Source of the DNA: Prostheceraeus crozeri
Lineage: Eukaryota > Platyhelminthes > Polycladida > Euryleptidae
Length of the DNA stretch: 64,000 nt
Assembly: GCA_907163375.1 (NCBI GenBank)
Contig: CAJQUW010007951.1
Span: 62,001 to 126,000, forward strand
Direction of reading: 5' to 3'
A program made the position numbers and the translations under genes. The stretch's first letter is position 1, and each line of letters opens with the position of its first letter. Below are positions 1 to 13,650 of this stretch, piece by piece. Below the pieces are notes generated by a model. It was given only the letters and a program-made list of their open reading frames with translations. It did no database searches and had not been told where the DNA came from.

Positions 1-796
1 GGCAGCGTTACCCCACTGATAAATCTAGGACTGCATCACTGGTTGCATTTGACATCTCAACTGATAATAGATGAGTGTTCAAATATCAAATGGAAAGGAC
101 TGAACAGCAATGTCAAAATATGAAACAACGAAAAATTTTGTAATAAATAATGTATAGATTTGAGGTCACTTTTTGCTGTAATTGCCGAGAGTCGCCGACT
201 CGAAGTTATTATGACAAATAATGACCGAAGAATGTTAGTTTTGTTAATCTTGATGCCAATTACTTGTATACTGACTTTTGACAATCCGCAGTCTTTGCTA
301 TACATCCTATTATCTTCAAAAGATTTATCATTATATTACTCATACTCTTAACCATGTGTATGCTTCAAAATGGCACAGGCCTATTTGCAATTCTGGTCAA
401 TCACGGGACCGAATCCCTATAGTAATCACATACTGCACCGAGTGTTATAATGCCTGATATTGCCATAAACAAAATATTGCTATTTAGAATGAAACTAAAA
501 CTAGCGACAATATGCATCATGTGCTTTACCGGCAGCATACAATGCTAAATACAGAGCACTGTCGCTACCGAAGACAATAGATTACTTTTCAGATCCCTTG
601 TCAACTGCATTGGCCCCCAACAAATATGAAACAGACCGTTGGTTAATATTGACACATCCATATCTTGTGTGAACACCATTTGTCTATTTTTCTGTGTACA
701 TGCAGATTTTGGACTTCCGATATACAAAGATTCGTGTCCTGCTTAATACAAAGTCTTCAAATTCAGGTAAAAGAATTGATTGACTTCATTTTATAG
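1..796. other. no gene recognised
   Basis: AT-rich sequence with only short frames on both strands and no family motif that I recognise. It probably belongs to the intron or 3' flank of Pitx. A reasonable splice-acceptor-like pyrimidine run ends at 796. Confidence 0.4.
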
Positions 797-1198
797 TGAG
801 AGTTCGCTTTGCCAATGTAATACGTTGCGGGCGAGACAAACATCTTAAGTGGATTTTCAAACGCCAGGCAGCTTATCGGAACAAATCCTATACGAAGTTG
901 CGCCTACAAGTATTGAAGAGTAGACTGATTGCATTAAAGAATAAAATAAAATCCTTAATTCAACACAAACAATCAGCCACTACCTTCAATGACGCCCAGT
1001 CTTTCTGAGTTTAGTATAATCCTTAAGAAGGAGTCTACATCCGTCAAAGCTTCTCGCCGCTCGCTCTGGGTATGTGTGCGCAACGATTTCATTATAATAA
1101 CATCGTCAGCTCTCTCACACCACACCTCAAGTCCACTGGTCAGCAGTGAGAAATTGCGGAATCGAAAAGTCGATGACGGATTTCTTAACCGTCTGTGA
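797..1198 (+). other. possible exon(s) of an unrecognised gene
   Basis: A pyrimidine-rich stretch ending in TAG (to 796) is followed by an open frame to a TGA at 1006-1008. Its product is basic and coiled-coil-like, rich in Lys, Arg, Leu and Gln. A second frame, 989-1198, overlaps it and contains a donor-like GTATGT near 1067. Neither product matches a family I know. The acceptor-like start and charged composition are the only support. These could equally be chance frames or part of an old retrocopy. Confidence 0.2.
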
Positions 1199-1673
1199 AT
1201 CCATTGACGAGGAGTTGTTTTAAAAGAAATTCAATTATGAAAAAATAATATAATTACAGATCTACTTCAGGTGATCCTATATTAAGACAATCTGTAAAAA
1301 GTAATCTGTAATCCGTTTTAGAGACTGATCTTTAATGCTCAATTATGACTGCTAAGTCAAGGAGATTAAACAGCGACTTCTGAAACCAATTTGTATTAAA
1401 TTTCATGAAAACAGTCTATAAGCTGTAACATGATGAGTATTTCAAATAGATGAGAAGATTTCATCGCACTAAATTTAATTGTGATGTTTGCATATTTGAT
1501 ATATTCACATAAATAAGGAATAATTATTGGAAATCTAAATGACTAAATATAATTACAGCTAGTGGGAGATGTATTTATTCAGCAATTATTTTCAATATTG
1601 AAAACGTAGGTTGTCTCTCCCTCTAACTCTTTAACTTAATGCCAACAAATCAAAAAACTTCTTTTTATATTAG

Positions 1674-2029
1674 TGGACTTTTTGGGTCCAGACCCTTTTT
1701 CAACGCAAATGACAGAAATTACAGATGAGATGAACAGCATATTTATACAAAGTGAAAGCAACTCCATGCGGCCCAACTTGAAACACGTCAGCCAATTAGC
1801 AGCAATTCGTGACATCGATTCAGGCTCGGAGACCGAGACTGAGTCAACCTTGCTTCCTACAGCGCGCATTCAACACTGTCCTGAGCACACTTCAGAAATC
1901 AACCATAACATCAACACCCGCACAACTACGATCGTTGCGGACATGGGCACTCCTGTCATCGCTCTTATTACACTGCGACAATGTTCTTGGTACAATGTGT
2001 ATGTATCTAATTTTAAAGCTGCTCAATGA
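1674..2029 (+). other. possible terminal exon, unrecognised
   Basis: An acceptor-like CTTCTTTTTATATTAG precedes an open frame of about 118 codons ending in TGA at 2027-2029. The product is acidic and Ser/Thr-rich in the middle (SGSETETES) with a hydrophobic stretch near its end. I see no known domain. If Pitx spans this region on the other strand, this would be a gene inside its intron or a retrocopy. An AATAAA plus A-tract downstream fits either reading. Confidence 0.25.
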
Positions 2030-2426
2030 TTTCCAATGATAAATATTGCAACACATTTTGTATTTTAATTCATTAAATGATATTTTTAACGTTACATTTG
2101 TACATTTTTGTAATATCTACAGTTATCATTCTTATTCATTTTTGTTAGTAAAACAATCCTTTAACTTTTTGATGTTTCCATTAAGCAAGCGAATATTCAT
2201 ACTATATTTGTTGATTGACGAGATAATTTTTCTATTCGTTTTATCATTGAGGTACGGGAGGAATAAGTTAGCGCCATATTTTTATCTGAACGTGCTTTTC
2301 CACATTTGCATTTGTTTTTATACATCAAAGTTGGAAGAATTTACCGTGTAATCTCTAATAGAACACCATTTTCTGCAACTAGTCATGCCTATAGTCATAG
2401 CTACCGGGTAATGTATGCTATAGTCT

Positions 2427-2458
2427 AATAAATATACGCTATATTTGGCAAAAAAAAA
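2427..2458 (+). terminator. poly(A) signal-like AATAAA followed by A-tract
   Basis: AATAAA at 2427-2432 is followed about 17 bases later by a run of nine A. This may be the 3' end of a retrotransposed transcript or a genuine polyadenylation site for the frame ending at 2029. In AT-rich DNA such a pairing can also occur by chance. Confidence 0.25.
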
Positions 2459-5399
2459 TGTAGTTATCAAATGCAAATAATAATGAGATATTTATCTAGT
2501 GTTCTCTTAACTGAGCTTGTATAGGCCTGCCGCAATATATAGACATGTTCGGTTCAGACGGTTGTAGCTGCGGTGCTTAAATTAAGTTTGGCCACCCGCT
2601 GAATGTGACAAAACGTGTGATAATTGCCTCCAGAATTTTACAGCACTTAAATTGGAATTCTGGTATGGGCTTGTCTTCATCTGCAGCTATTATATGTCTA
2701 GGTTGCAATACAAGAGATTATGAGCTGATTGTTAGATGTAGCGCATAAACCCCATTTGTATCATGACAAAAATCGATTACGACTGCGAAGCCGAATTTGT
2801 ATGACAATAAATGATATGTAAATAATTTTCCGGCCTCCACATCTAACAAGGTATTTTGTGTGTCTACATAAAAAGTAGAATATCAGCGCATATTGATGCA
2901 ATTATAATTAGATTTTGACAAGAAGATGGCTGAAAAATTATCCGTCACCTTCCCATGGACCGATATCATTCGGAGGGACTGAAAAATGAACCACCATTAG
3001 ATGGTCTATTACAACTTTCATGCACGGATGAAAACCAAATATTCAGTCATTCAAGGCGACTTCACTGATATCTAAGTCGCTGATATATTTTTGAGATAAA
3101 GTCAGAATAATGAAATAGGACTCACGTTATTAAATCTCCCCAAAATCTACTCGCATGTTTTTATACCTGTGTATGTTTGAAGAGCAATCTTTGATGATAA
3201 TTCAGGCGTGCATTTACATATCGTTCAAGACGTCCTCTTCAGGCCACTACCACAAAAACGGAGTATCTAAAGCACAAATTTCAGACAAAAACATTCATAT
3301 TTACAAGTTTCGAGGTCGCAGAACAAGCTCAAAATTGCAGTTTCTTTTCGATAGTCAGAGATTTGAAAATCTGACATTTCTATGACAATAAAGGACTAGA
3401 ACGAATATTCAGATTGAAGCAATGCCACGTCGTGGACATGCATTGTCATGTCAGCGGTAACAAAACGATTTCGTCTTCCAGGATTTTGATAACGGGAGAG
3501 GACAGGTAACTTGTCATTGTACTTCAATTCAATAAGATTCAATGTCATCATAATTTCTCTTCACATACAGTAAGCATAAAAGCATTTTGATGAAATTACG
3601 TAGCCATCTTATTCGATGCCGCCGATTCTTCAATTGAGGACTTATGTCGTTCTGTCGCCTTTTACAGCGTGAATTTGCAACTCTGACGTGTTTCATTGAT
3701 TAGATTCCTCTCAATAACTGGCAACATTGACAGTTCGGCGCGCACTCGAGCAACAACAAGTAGCCAGTCTAGTTTCACCAATACAAACAAAGCGGAAAGT
3801 CAGATTTCTATGGTCAGAGGTGCTATCTAAGAAATCTATCATTATCACCCTAATGCGCATTTTAGCTTTTGACAGCTGCGTTAGTTCGTTCCAGCGTTTA
3901 AGGTAATATTTCATTTTCCTATCAACTTGGAACGAAGTTGTGAAAACCCTTTCATTCGCCCCTCCATTAGACTTCATTTCAAGCTATTTCAATTCCCTCG
4001 TTGACACTAACGTTGTTTAATAATTAAAATTGATGTCTTTTATCATAATGGTTAACACATAATGTTATACATCACAAATAGTCTCAAGCACGAAGTGTCA
4101 GCAGCCGTAATGTTCACAGGAGCAAAACTCAAGATTCATTTTTTCACTCGTCCTATCGTCTTGTGAGCGCTGTTTCGTCTGCTTCAATCAAACTGATAGT
4201 TTTCTTATTTAGTGCCGACAATAAGCGCAAGTCAAGAACTCGTGCCGAGTTGAACAACAAAGGAAACAGAGAGCATTTTACGAGTGTGTGAATGGAGGAA
4301 GGATTAGCAGCCTCGTTATTGTCATCATAGCACCGTCCTAAAAGGAATGTCACAGAAGAGGCGATAGAGGGCCTTTTTTGTTGCCACGTTTGGTGCCAGC
4401 ATTGTCAAGTAAAAGCAGAAGAAGGCCGATGTTTTTAGCGCGATCGTTCCCACTAAATATAATGAATTTTTCCACGAAAATAAAGCAAGAATGTCATGTG
4501 TTTTGGCTATGACACAAGAATGTCTTGTGGGAGAATTGAAGTAACGTTCGATTGAGCTAACCTGGTGGGGTTCGAACCTTTGACCAAGGAGGTTATACAC
4601 ACTAGATGCTCATCATCATAAAGCGATGATAAATTTGTTTCAGGCTCTTGATGAATAGGAAACTTATATGACGAAAGTCACTTAGGAAGTGTATCAAAAT
4701 ATCTTATGCTTCTAGAAATTCGTATAACAAATGGTGAATTGCTCCACTGTTGAGAAGTGATTATATGAGAGCTCGTTCAAGATATAATAGACAGAATAAG
4801 TAGTACTTCCGGGAAGAAACATTTGAGTTAAAGCGTAATGACAATTTACGGTTATAGTGAATTATCACTTCAGAAAGATGGTAAATTATGATTATGTAAA
4901 GTTAGGGAGAAGAGGGGGGAGAGAGAGATATGAGAAGAGGAAGCTTGTTCCCATGTGCTGCGCACACTGTGGCCCCGATCAAAAACAAACAATTAGAGGA
5001 GACTCCGGAGTTTCGAGAGACTTCTTCGGTTCTCGAAAATTTTATTTCGAGAGAGAGAATCAAAGGACAATAGTTAGAATTTACTGACATTTTTGTAACC
5101 GACTGTTAGTTTTGCGAATAGAAGCTGTCGATGACAGTATGTTGCATATCAAATCAGTATTTTGATAAATGTATTATTCGAAGCTATGGAAGATGCAGTG
5201 ATGCTGTTGTCTTTGCTTATGTAATCAGGCAATAAATATCATATCAAACAAATTCATCCGAGAAATTGGAAATTATAGGAAAGGATACAGTGAAAATTAG
5301 AAACAATAAGTTTATGCAGTTTTGTCACCTCATAGCAAAACAAGAAAGCTCTTTACACCCTCCTATTTCTCATGCCAATTAGACACTTGAGATTTTTCA
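2459..5399. other. no gene recognised
   Basis: AT-rich, no coding frame with recognisable similarity. A tRNA-like B-box (GGTTCGAACCCC, minus strand) lies near 4564-4575 and may be the remnant of a tRNA-derived repeat. No other structure was supported. Confidence 0.4.
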
Positions 5400-5660
5400 G
5401 TGACTGACTTTGCTTTACGTCAAACACCGCACACCACACACAAACAGACATTCCCCAGAGTACGTTGAACAAATCCGGCGATTATGCTAGTGGCCGATCG
5501 GCGTTTGATTAATTCGACTGACAAAACAAATGAGATTAATCAGATTACGACGCCAGGCATTAACTAAACCAAACATCACTCGCTCGGGCGAAGGTGGGGG
5601 CAGCAACATCTTCTAGCATTACGAAAGATGCTCAACGACCCCCATGGGAGCACTACCCAT
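5400..5660. promoter_or_regulatory. candidate cis-regulatory block with a K50 homeodomain dimer site
   Basis: This block is richer in G+C than its surroundings. It contains TAATCAGATTA at 5537-5547, the palindromic two-half-site arrangement (TAATC-N-GATTA) bound by paired-class homeodomains with lysine 50, the class that includes Pitx. Another GATTAAT lies about 30 bases to the left. Its position downstream of the Pitx homeobox exon would make it intronic or 3'. Regulatory function is inferred from motif and composition only. Confidence 0.25.
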
Positions 5661-6053
5661 TCATTCTAAGAGCTCAACCTCTGTCCGCCGCTGTTGGAGC
5701 AGAATTTGGGAGAATCTGAAGTTTGGGACGGTCTTGCAACAAAGGAGAAGAAAAGGTGTTGGAAGACCAAAGTTGCAGAACTAAATAGGAAATGCCATTG
5801 AAGGGGGAAGTCAAGAATGTTTCTAACTTTGATTTTATTCTGTGATCATAATAATTAAACCGGGCCTCAATGTGCGGTGCCATACTTGTGTACATAGCTA
5901 TATAAAATAATCCAAAGGAATTCCTATAAAACAACATGGAGAACATAGTGTAACTTTCATTCATTAGCATTGTTAAGGGATAAAAATGTTGCCATTATCT
6001 GAGACTTCAAATAGTAAATGTAGATGGCTGAGGTATAAAACGATCGCAACAGT

Positions 6054-7159
6054 TTGGTACCTGCTGTCAATGCAACTTATTCTGTTTCTTCGGAAGGTAG
6101 CAGTGAAATTGTTGACCGTCACTGTTCACTTGTTAAGTCATTTGGTATAAAATGTTCGGATGATTGCAAAAAGTTGCCTAAATTGTTTTGTATTCCGAAG
6201 TTTCATAAGTCACCGTATAAGTTTAGATTTATTGCTGGAGCGCGCACGTGTACGAGTACACAATTGTCAGTTGTTCTTAATAAGGGTCTTTCCTTAATAA
6301 GAGACTTTTTAAAACTTTATTGTGAAACAATACAGAAGAATAGTGGCTTCCGATGTTTTTGGAGCATTAAGTTTACTGAAGAATTTTTGAACGTTGCAAA
6401 TAATAAAAATAATGTCTTTTCAACTCAAGTATTCGATTTTTCTACATTGTACACTAACCTCAATCATTAAGACATATGTGCACATTTGTTTAGCTTGCTG
6501 GAGCTAGTTTTTAACTCCACGTCGAGAAAATTTCTTTGTGTTGGTTTTAAAAAACTTTTTTTCTCTGGTAAAACGTACAAGGGTTATCACTGTTTTAGTT
6601 TGGAAATGTTGAAGTCCGCAATTAAGTTTGTTATTTCGGAAGTTTTCGTTGTTTTTGGTGGCTTGGCATTCAAGCAGGTTAGGAGCATTCCTATGGGGGA
6701 AATTGCAGCCCTATGTTAGCTGATTTGTTTTTGTGCCACTGTGAATTCGTTTTTATGAAATCGTTAGTGTCGAACAAGAAATTCGGATTAGCTAGATTGA
6801 TGTCTTGTACCACACGTTACATCGATGATATATGTCTTTTCAATTATAAATATTTTGATACTTTGTTGACTAAGATTTATCCCGCGGATTTGAAGGCTGA
6901 GAGAAATGGGACGGATAACACCTCAATAGAATATCTCGATGTCAAGTTTAATATTTGTAGTGATGGTTTACATACATCAGTTTTTCATAAGGTTGAGCAA
7001 TTTTGTTTTGATGTTATTGTTTTCACTTTTCCCGACAGTCTTCTTCCTCTTCATATGGGTGCGAATGTCTTTGCCAGTCAAGTTCTTCGTTACCTTAGGA
7101 TATGTTCTCATCTGCCGTATGCCACTGTTAAAGTTAAAAGCACGTTTAAGTTTTTGTGA
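6054..7159 (+). mobile_element. Penelope-like reverse transcriptase remnant
   Basis: Three neighbouring frames read as one reverse transcriptase that no longer forms a single frame. The first (6054-6470) has the finger motif LPKLFCIPKFHKSPYKFRFI and ends at the first catalytic block DFSTLYTN. The second (6486-6719) has the SIPMG block. The third (6713-7159) has the RYIDDICLF catalytic block and an EYLDVKFNI palm segment. The IPKFHK motif and YIDD box fit Penelope-like retroelements rather than LINE or LTR RTs. I see no GIY-YIG endonuclease. It is an old, non-functional copy; about 100-200 bases downstream lies a strongly structured sequence that may be its 3' end. Confidence 0.7.
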
Positions 7160-7332
7160 AACGCGGATATGAAGCCTGCAAGTTAATCAAATGTATGGAG
7201 GGACTGTTGAAAAAGCATTTTTTAGTTTTGTTTAAATTTGGTTTGCAGTCAGCCAGAGAATTTTGTATTTTGTGTGGCTTCATTTAAGAGTGTTATTATT
7301 GTCAAGTCATGTGTGGGGTCCGCCTTTTTGGC

Positions 7333-7397
7333 GGGGGTCCGCCAGCTAGGGTTTGAGCGTACAAAATGCTAAAGGACCCGAAACGCGACCTAGCTGG
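7333..7397 (+). ncRNA. pseudoknot-forming RNA with HDV-ribozyme-like strand order
   Basis: Three complementary segments interlock. GGGTCC (7335-7340) pairs with GGACCC (7374-7379). CCAGCTAGG (7342-7350) pairs with CCTAGCTGG (7389-7397). Between them TTT-G-AGC (7352-7358) pairs with GCTAAA (about 7368-7373) around a short loop. The order P1-P2-P3-P3'-P1'-P2' is the nested pseudoknot topology of HDV-like self-cleaving ribozymes. A joining segment GAAACGCGA stands where P4 and the catalytic joining region would be, and no P4 hairpin is visible. It follows the Penelope-like RT. Pairing is seen; ribozyme activity is only a hypothesis. Confidence 0.45.
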
Positions 7398-7721
7398 TCA
7401 TTTTGCTGATGAACCCCTTCTATGTTTATTCTTTTCTGGTATGTCTTGTATAAAGATTGTAAATATGTTTTATTGTTCGGTACGCCATCTAAGTATTATT
7501 TCTTTCTTTTATATTACCCGATGACCGGCGTGAACACTTTCAACAGCCCTTTTCAATTATTAAGTATTTATTGAGTTTCTATTGTATATTATTGTTCATT
7601 CGAAGTGCACTAACCTGACTTTTCCCATAATTCCACAACTATTTGTAGTTGGCTATAAGATTGAATTTATCTGATTTTAGTTGGTAATTGTCAATCTAAG
7701 GAATCCAAACAAAAACCGTGA

Positions 7722-7795
7722 TAGAGTTCAGTAGAGCATACTCGCTTCCTATGAAGACGATCGTAGGTTTGATTCTTTGCTCTCTCTCTCTCTTT
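7722..7795 (+). repeat. tRNA-derived repeat head
   Basis: GTTCAGTAGAGC resembles a pol III A-box region, and GTAGGTTTGATTC about 35 bases further on resembles a B box. A short CT run follows. The arms do not fold into a proper tRNA, so this is read as a SINE head or tRNA relic. Confidence 0.35.
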
Positions 7796-7799
7796 CTCT

Positions 7800-10120
<2,321 letters not shown>

Positions 10121-13100
10121 TCAAAAAGATTTTTTATTCATTATATCCAAGCACCTGAATACTAAATGACTGTAACATACAAATTCAACCTTTTATAGAC
10201 GAATGCACGAATGTCAATATATTACATAATTATTTATCTATTCACTATTTTCACAAGTCTACAATAGACCTGCAGGGTATATTCAGCAAATCAACAACAA
10301 GTCATTGTGAAAGGGGTAGGTATTTTGAATTATTGATAGGCATATATAACAACTGTTTGTAGTTTTTTATACTTCTCAAGATCTTTAATAATAATCCGCT
10401 TTTCCTACCTGCTCAGTTTGACAAGTGTTGACGTAGCAGAATACTTAGGTAAAGCTGTTTTGCAAGTTTATTATGGAAACCTGATCAAGTGAGCTGTGCA
10501 AAAAACGCGATGCACGGCGAACTGCGACTGATCTGTACAGTCATCATCTGCATGAACTCTAACTATGCAAAGAGATTGAATGACAATGGTAAATCGATAA
10601 AATGCAGGATCGCTCACGATCTGCAGTTATTATCCAATGCTGATATTTTTCCTTTCAAATCGTATACATAGCTTTGGCATTCGACACATTTATCTTTCCT
10701 GAATGTGGGTACTAAAGTTTGTGGATTTCCTGACCCCTCATTGACGCCACTCTTCATACAAAATAACAAAATATATCTGTCATTTGTCAACCCCTCGCTG
10801 CGAACGACGTCTATATGGATGGCCCTAAACTTTCTCGTGAGCCTGAATGCACAGTTTATAAAAAGGTTAATACTGACGACTCATTTGAATGTATTAAACA
10901 ATTATATGAAAGAGTGTGTAGGTGCAGACCTGCATGCCTGTCACACCTAATTTTTAACTTTTTTGACTTTTGATCAGAACTTTTGGATGTGGAGTATCTC
11001 ACTATGTGACTACATAAATCTACTGCAGTCAGTAGGACGCCTTCCCTATATTTTGGCATTTGTCGGTCTATGAGCATTGTATAAAATTGTTTATAAACTC
11101 TGTATACAGGTTCACGAATAAATTGAAGTTTTGGGTGTAGCGTCAGTGATAAACGTGAAGAGACTCAAACTGTTATTTTCTTACTATCATTTAATGAAAC
11201 TGATTGTTAGCAGCGAAAGGAGCACCCACATGTTGAGGTAGAAGAACATGTCAATGCAGGGATAAATAATCCTTTTGCTTCTTTCAATTGAATTATTCTT
11301 TTATTTCATGCCATAAAAATTCAAAGCTCTAAACAGTATAAGTGATTAATAGTTGAACTGCATGCAAACTATTTTCACCGATTTTCATAACATTTTCACA
11401 ATACTAAAAGCTTGCCAAGTGTGCCCTAATAACCACTATTCCATGACGCGAGAGAAATTTTCTGTTTCTCTAACCTTGAATACGTCTCGAACGCCACTCA
11501 TTTCTCCCAATGTTGCACATAACACGGAGTTGACTAAGGCAGTTTATTACTGGGCATGCACGGTATACCATCCGGATTGATAGATAGGCTGTGAAGCTAT
11601 TTCCACTGCATAAGGGAAAAGACTAAAATTGATACTCAGTCAAGTAAATGTATAATATTTTGAATGAATATATTATAGCAATTCACAATTTCTTTGATAG
11701 AGTTGAGTCAATGCGAAAATATGAAGAATCTTGAGGATGAATTCATCAATTATCACATTGATGGATTTAATTTTCCAACTGCGCCGGGAAGCCCACAGGC
11801 CTGGGTTTCATGGTCTGATAATGCGGATCAACAGGGGCCCCGGCAAGTGGAAGTCAAATAAAAGTATTATTTGTCACATGCATGAATTTGCCGTGAATAT
11901 AGTATTCTCTCTCTCTCTCTTAATATGAACCATCTTGAGGCAGATCACATGATGTTGAAGCTAATGCGAATACACACAGTCCAGTCCACTTCTTACACAC
12001 TTGAGTATGAATTACACTAATCCAAAGTTGCATTTATCATGATCTAGAGAAAATGCAATAAAGAAATATAAACTCATAAGTACAAAACGCGGAATGCGGA
12101 TATTTTTCCCGTGTTACATGTATAACTATTCAATATTTTAATTACAATTTAGGAGACGTAAATTGATAGTCATCGGTAACTTAATTAATAATCTTATCTT
12201 AATTAACTTCATTTGATTGATTAAGCGAGCACGCCCAGACCGGGATTCCAATGTCATACAGACCGGGTCCAACTTCAAAACACTGTACTGATTCTATCTG
12301 TGGGTAATAATTTCGGTCAATATCAATTTTAGATTTTTCATCAATGCTAATGTGACAATGCTTATAACTCAATTTATGAACAATCAGCTTCAACTGTTTT
12401 TCAACAAACTATTCTCAATTTTGATGAATTCGATAAGTGAGTTTCCGAAGTTATATTAACAGACACTTTTCACACAGTTAGATTGTGCATGAAGGTTCTC
12501 CATTCTCTTGCCCAATTTGAACACGTAACTATTCAACACAAATCGGTAGAATTGACATATAGTATCCAAACATTTAATTCTATCTTTGATGTATAAAATT
12601 ATACCAGCTTCTAACTTTCCTATCAATGTTCAATTAAATGTAAGTACAATGCAGAAGATGTGTCCTGACAGAAAATGAAACCCATGACCACATTTGTAAT
12701 CTATTATCACTGAGAATTACGCAGATATCTTACCAATTAGTGATCAGTGATCAATTATAATATTGAATATAATTAAAACATTAATTGATATATTATTGTA
12801 TTAAACTGATTTATGTTATTTTCAGTTATTTGTTCATGCGATTATCTACGAAAATTGCTCCGTTTGATGAGAACATGAAGAATAAATGAAATCGATCAAT
12901 ATGATCATCCGATATTGACTTGTACAGCCAGCCAAATGAATCTAAGAAACTTTGATGAGCTAGAAAACGCAGTTTTCTTAAAAGTTTAGGATAATCTCAT
13001 GTTGATAGACTTCAAAACTCATAAAATGATCGAAGGAATGTCTTGCCGATTATGAAGAAAACTCATTCAAATGGAATTAGTTGCACAATAAAAACCAATT

Positions 13101-13346
13101 TAATTGCTTTAGTCATAACACCAGATCTCCAGGGACTAACATGGAAGAAGACGGTTGAGTTGACAATCGAAATAAGAAAATCGAGCAAGATATTTAGGCT
13201 ATGACTCGTCATTGGAACTGCTTTCAGATTTTTAAAAAGATCAGGCATATTTATGCGTTACAAGCTCAATATTTTGTGTCTTATTTTGGTGGTAATATTG
13301 TGATTAAGTAATCTAAGGATGATTCCCAGAAATTTGATCAAATTGC

Positions 13347-13650
13347 AAATTTATCAAGTCTCAACAGATGTAGCCACCACGAGACATGTTTCGGCCTATT
13401 GGGCCGTGGGTAGGTTTGAACCAGCGACGTTGGAGCTAGAGGACGTGCAAGCATACCTTCTACCCACAAGGCTACCGGACCGTCTGTTGAGAGCGTGAAT
13501 TAGCCAGGAAAAACACTGCTTTAACGCAGGCACGTGCAGGACGGGTTGTATTCTGCAATCACTTAATAATACCGCATCCGAGATCGAGGCGCTTTACGCA
13601 GGCGCTACTCATTACATGGTGGTTACATCTGTTGAGATTTGATAAAATTA
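13347..13650. repeat. fold-back element with internal tRNA-like sequence
   Basis: Two arms of about 34 bases, 13347-13380 and 13616-13649, are near-perfect inverted repeats (core CAACAGATGTAGCCACCA). Between them, on the minus strand, lies a tRNA-like stretch with an A-box-like TAGCCTTGTGGGTAG and a B-box GGTTCAAACCT. The combination of terminal inverted repeats and a pol III promoter-like core is unusual: it may be a SINE inside a miniature transposon, or a tRNA-headed fold-back element. The flanks contain similar TCAAATTGC and TCAATTGCC, possibly a worn target duplication. Confidence 0.6.
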
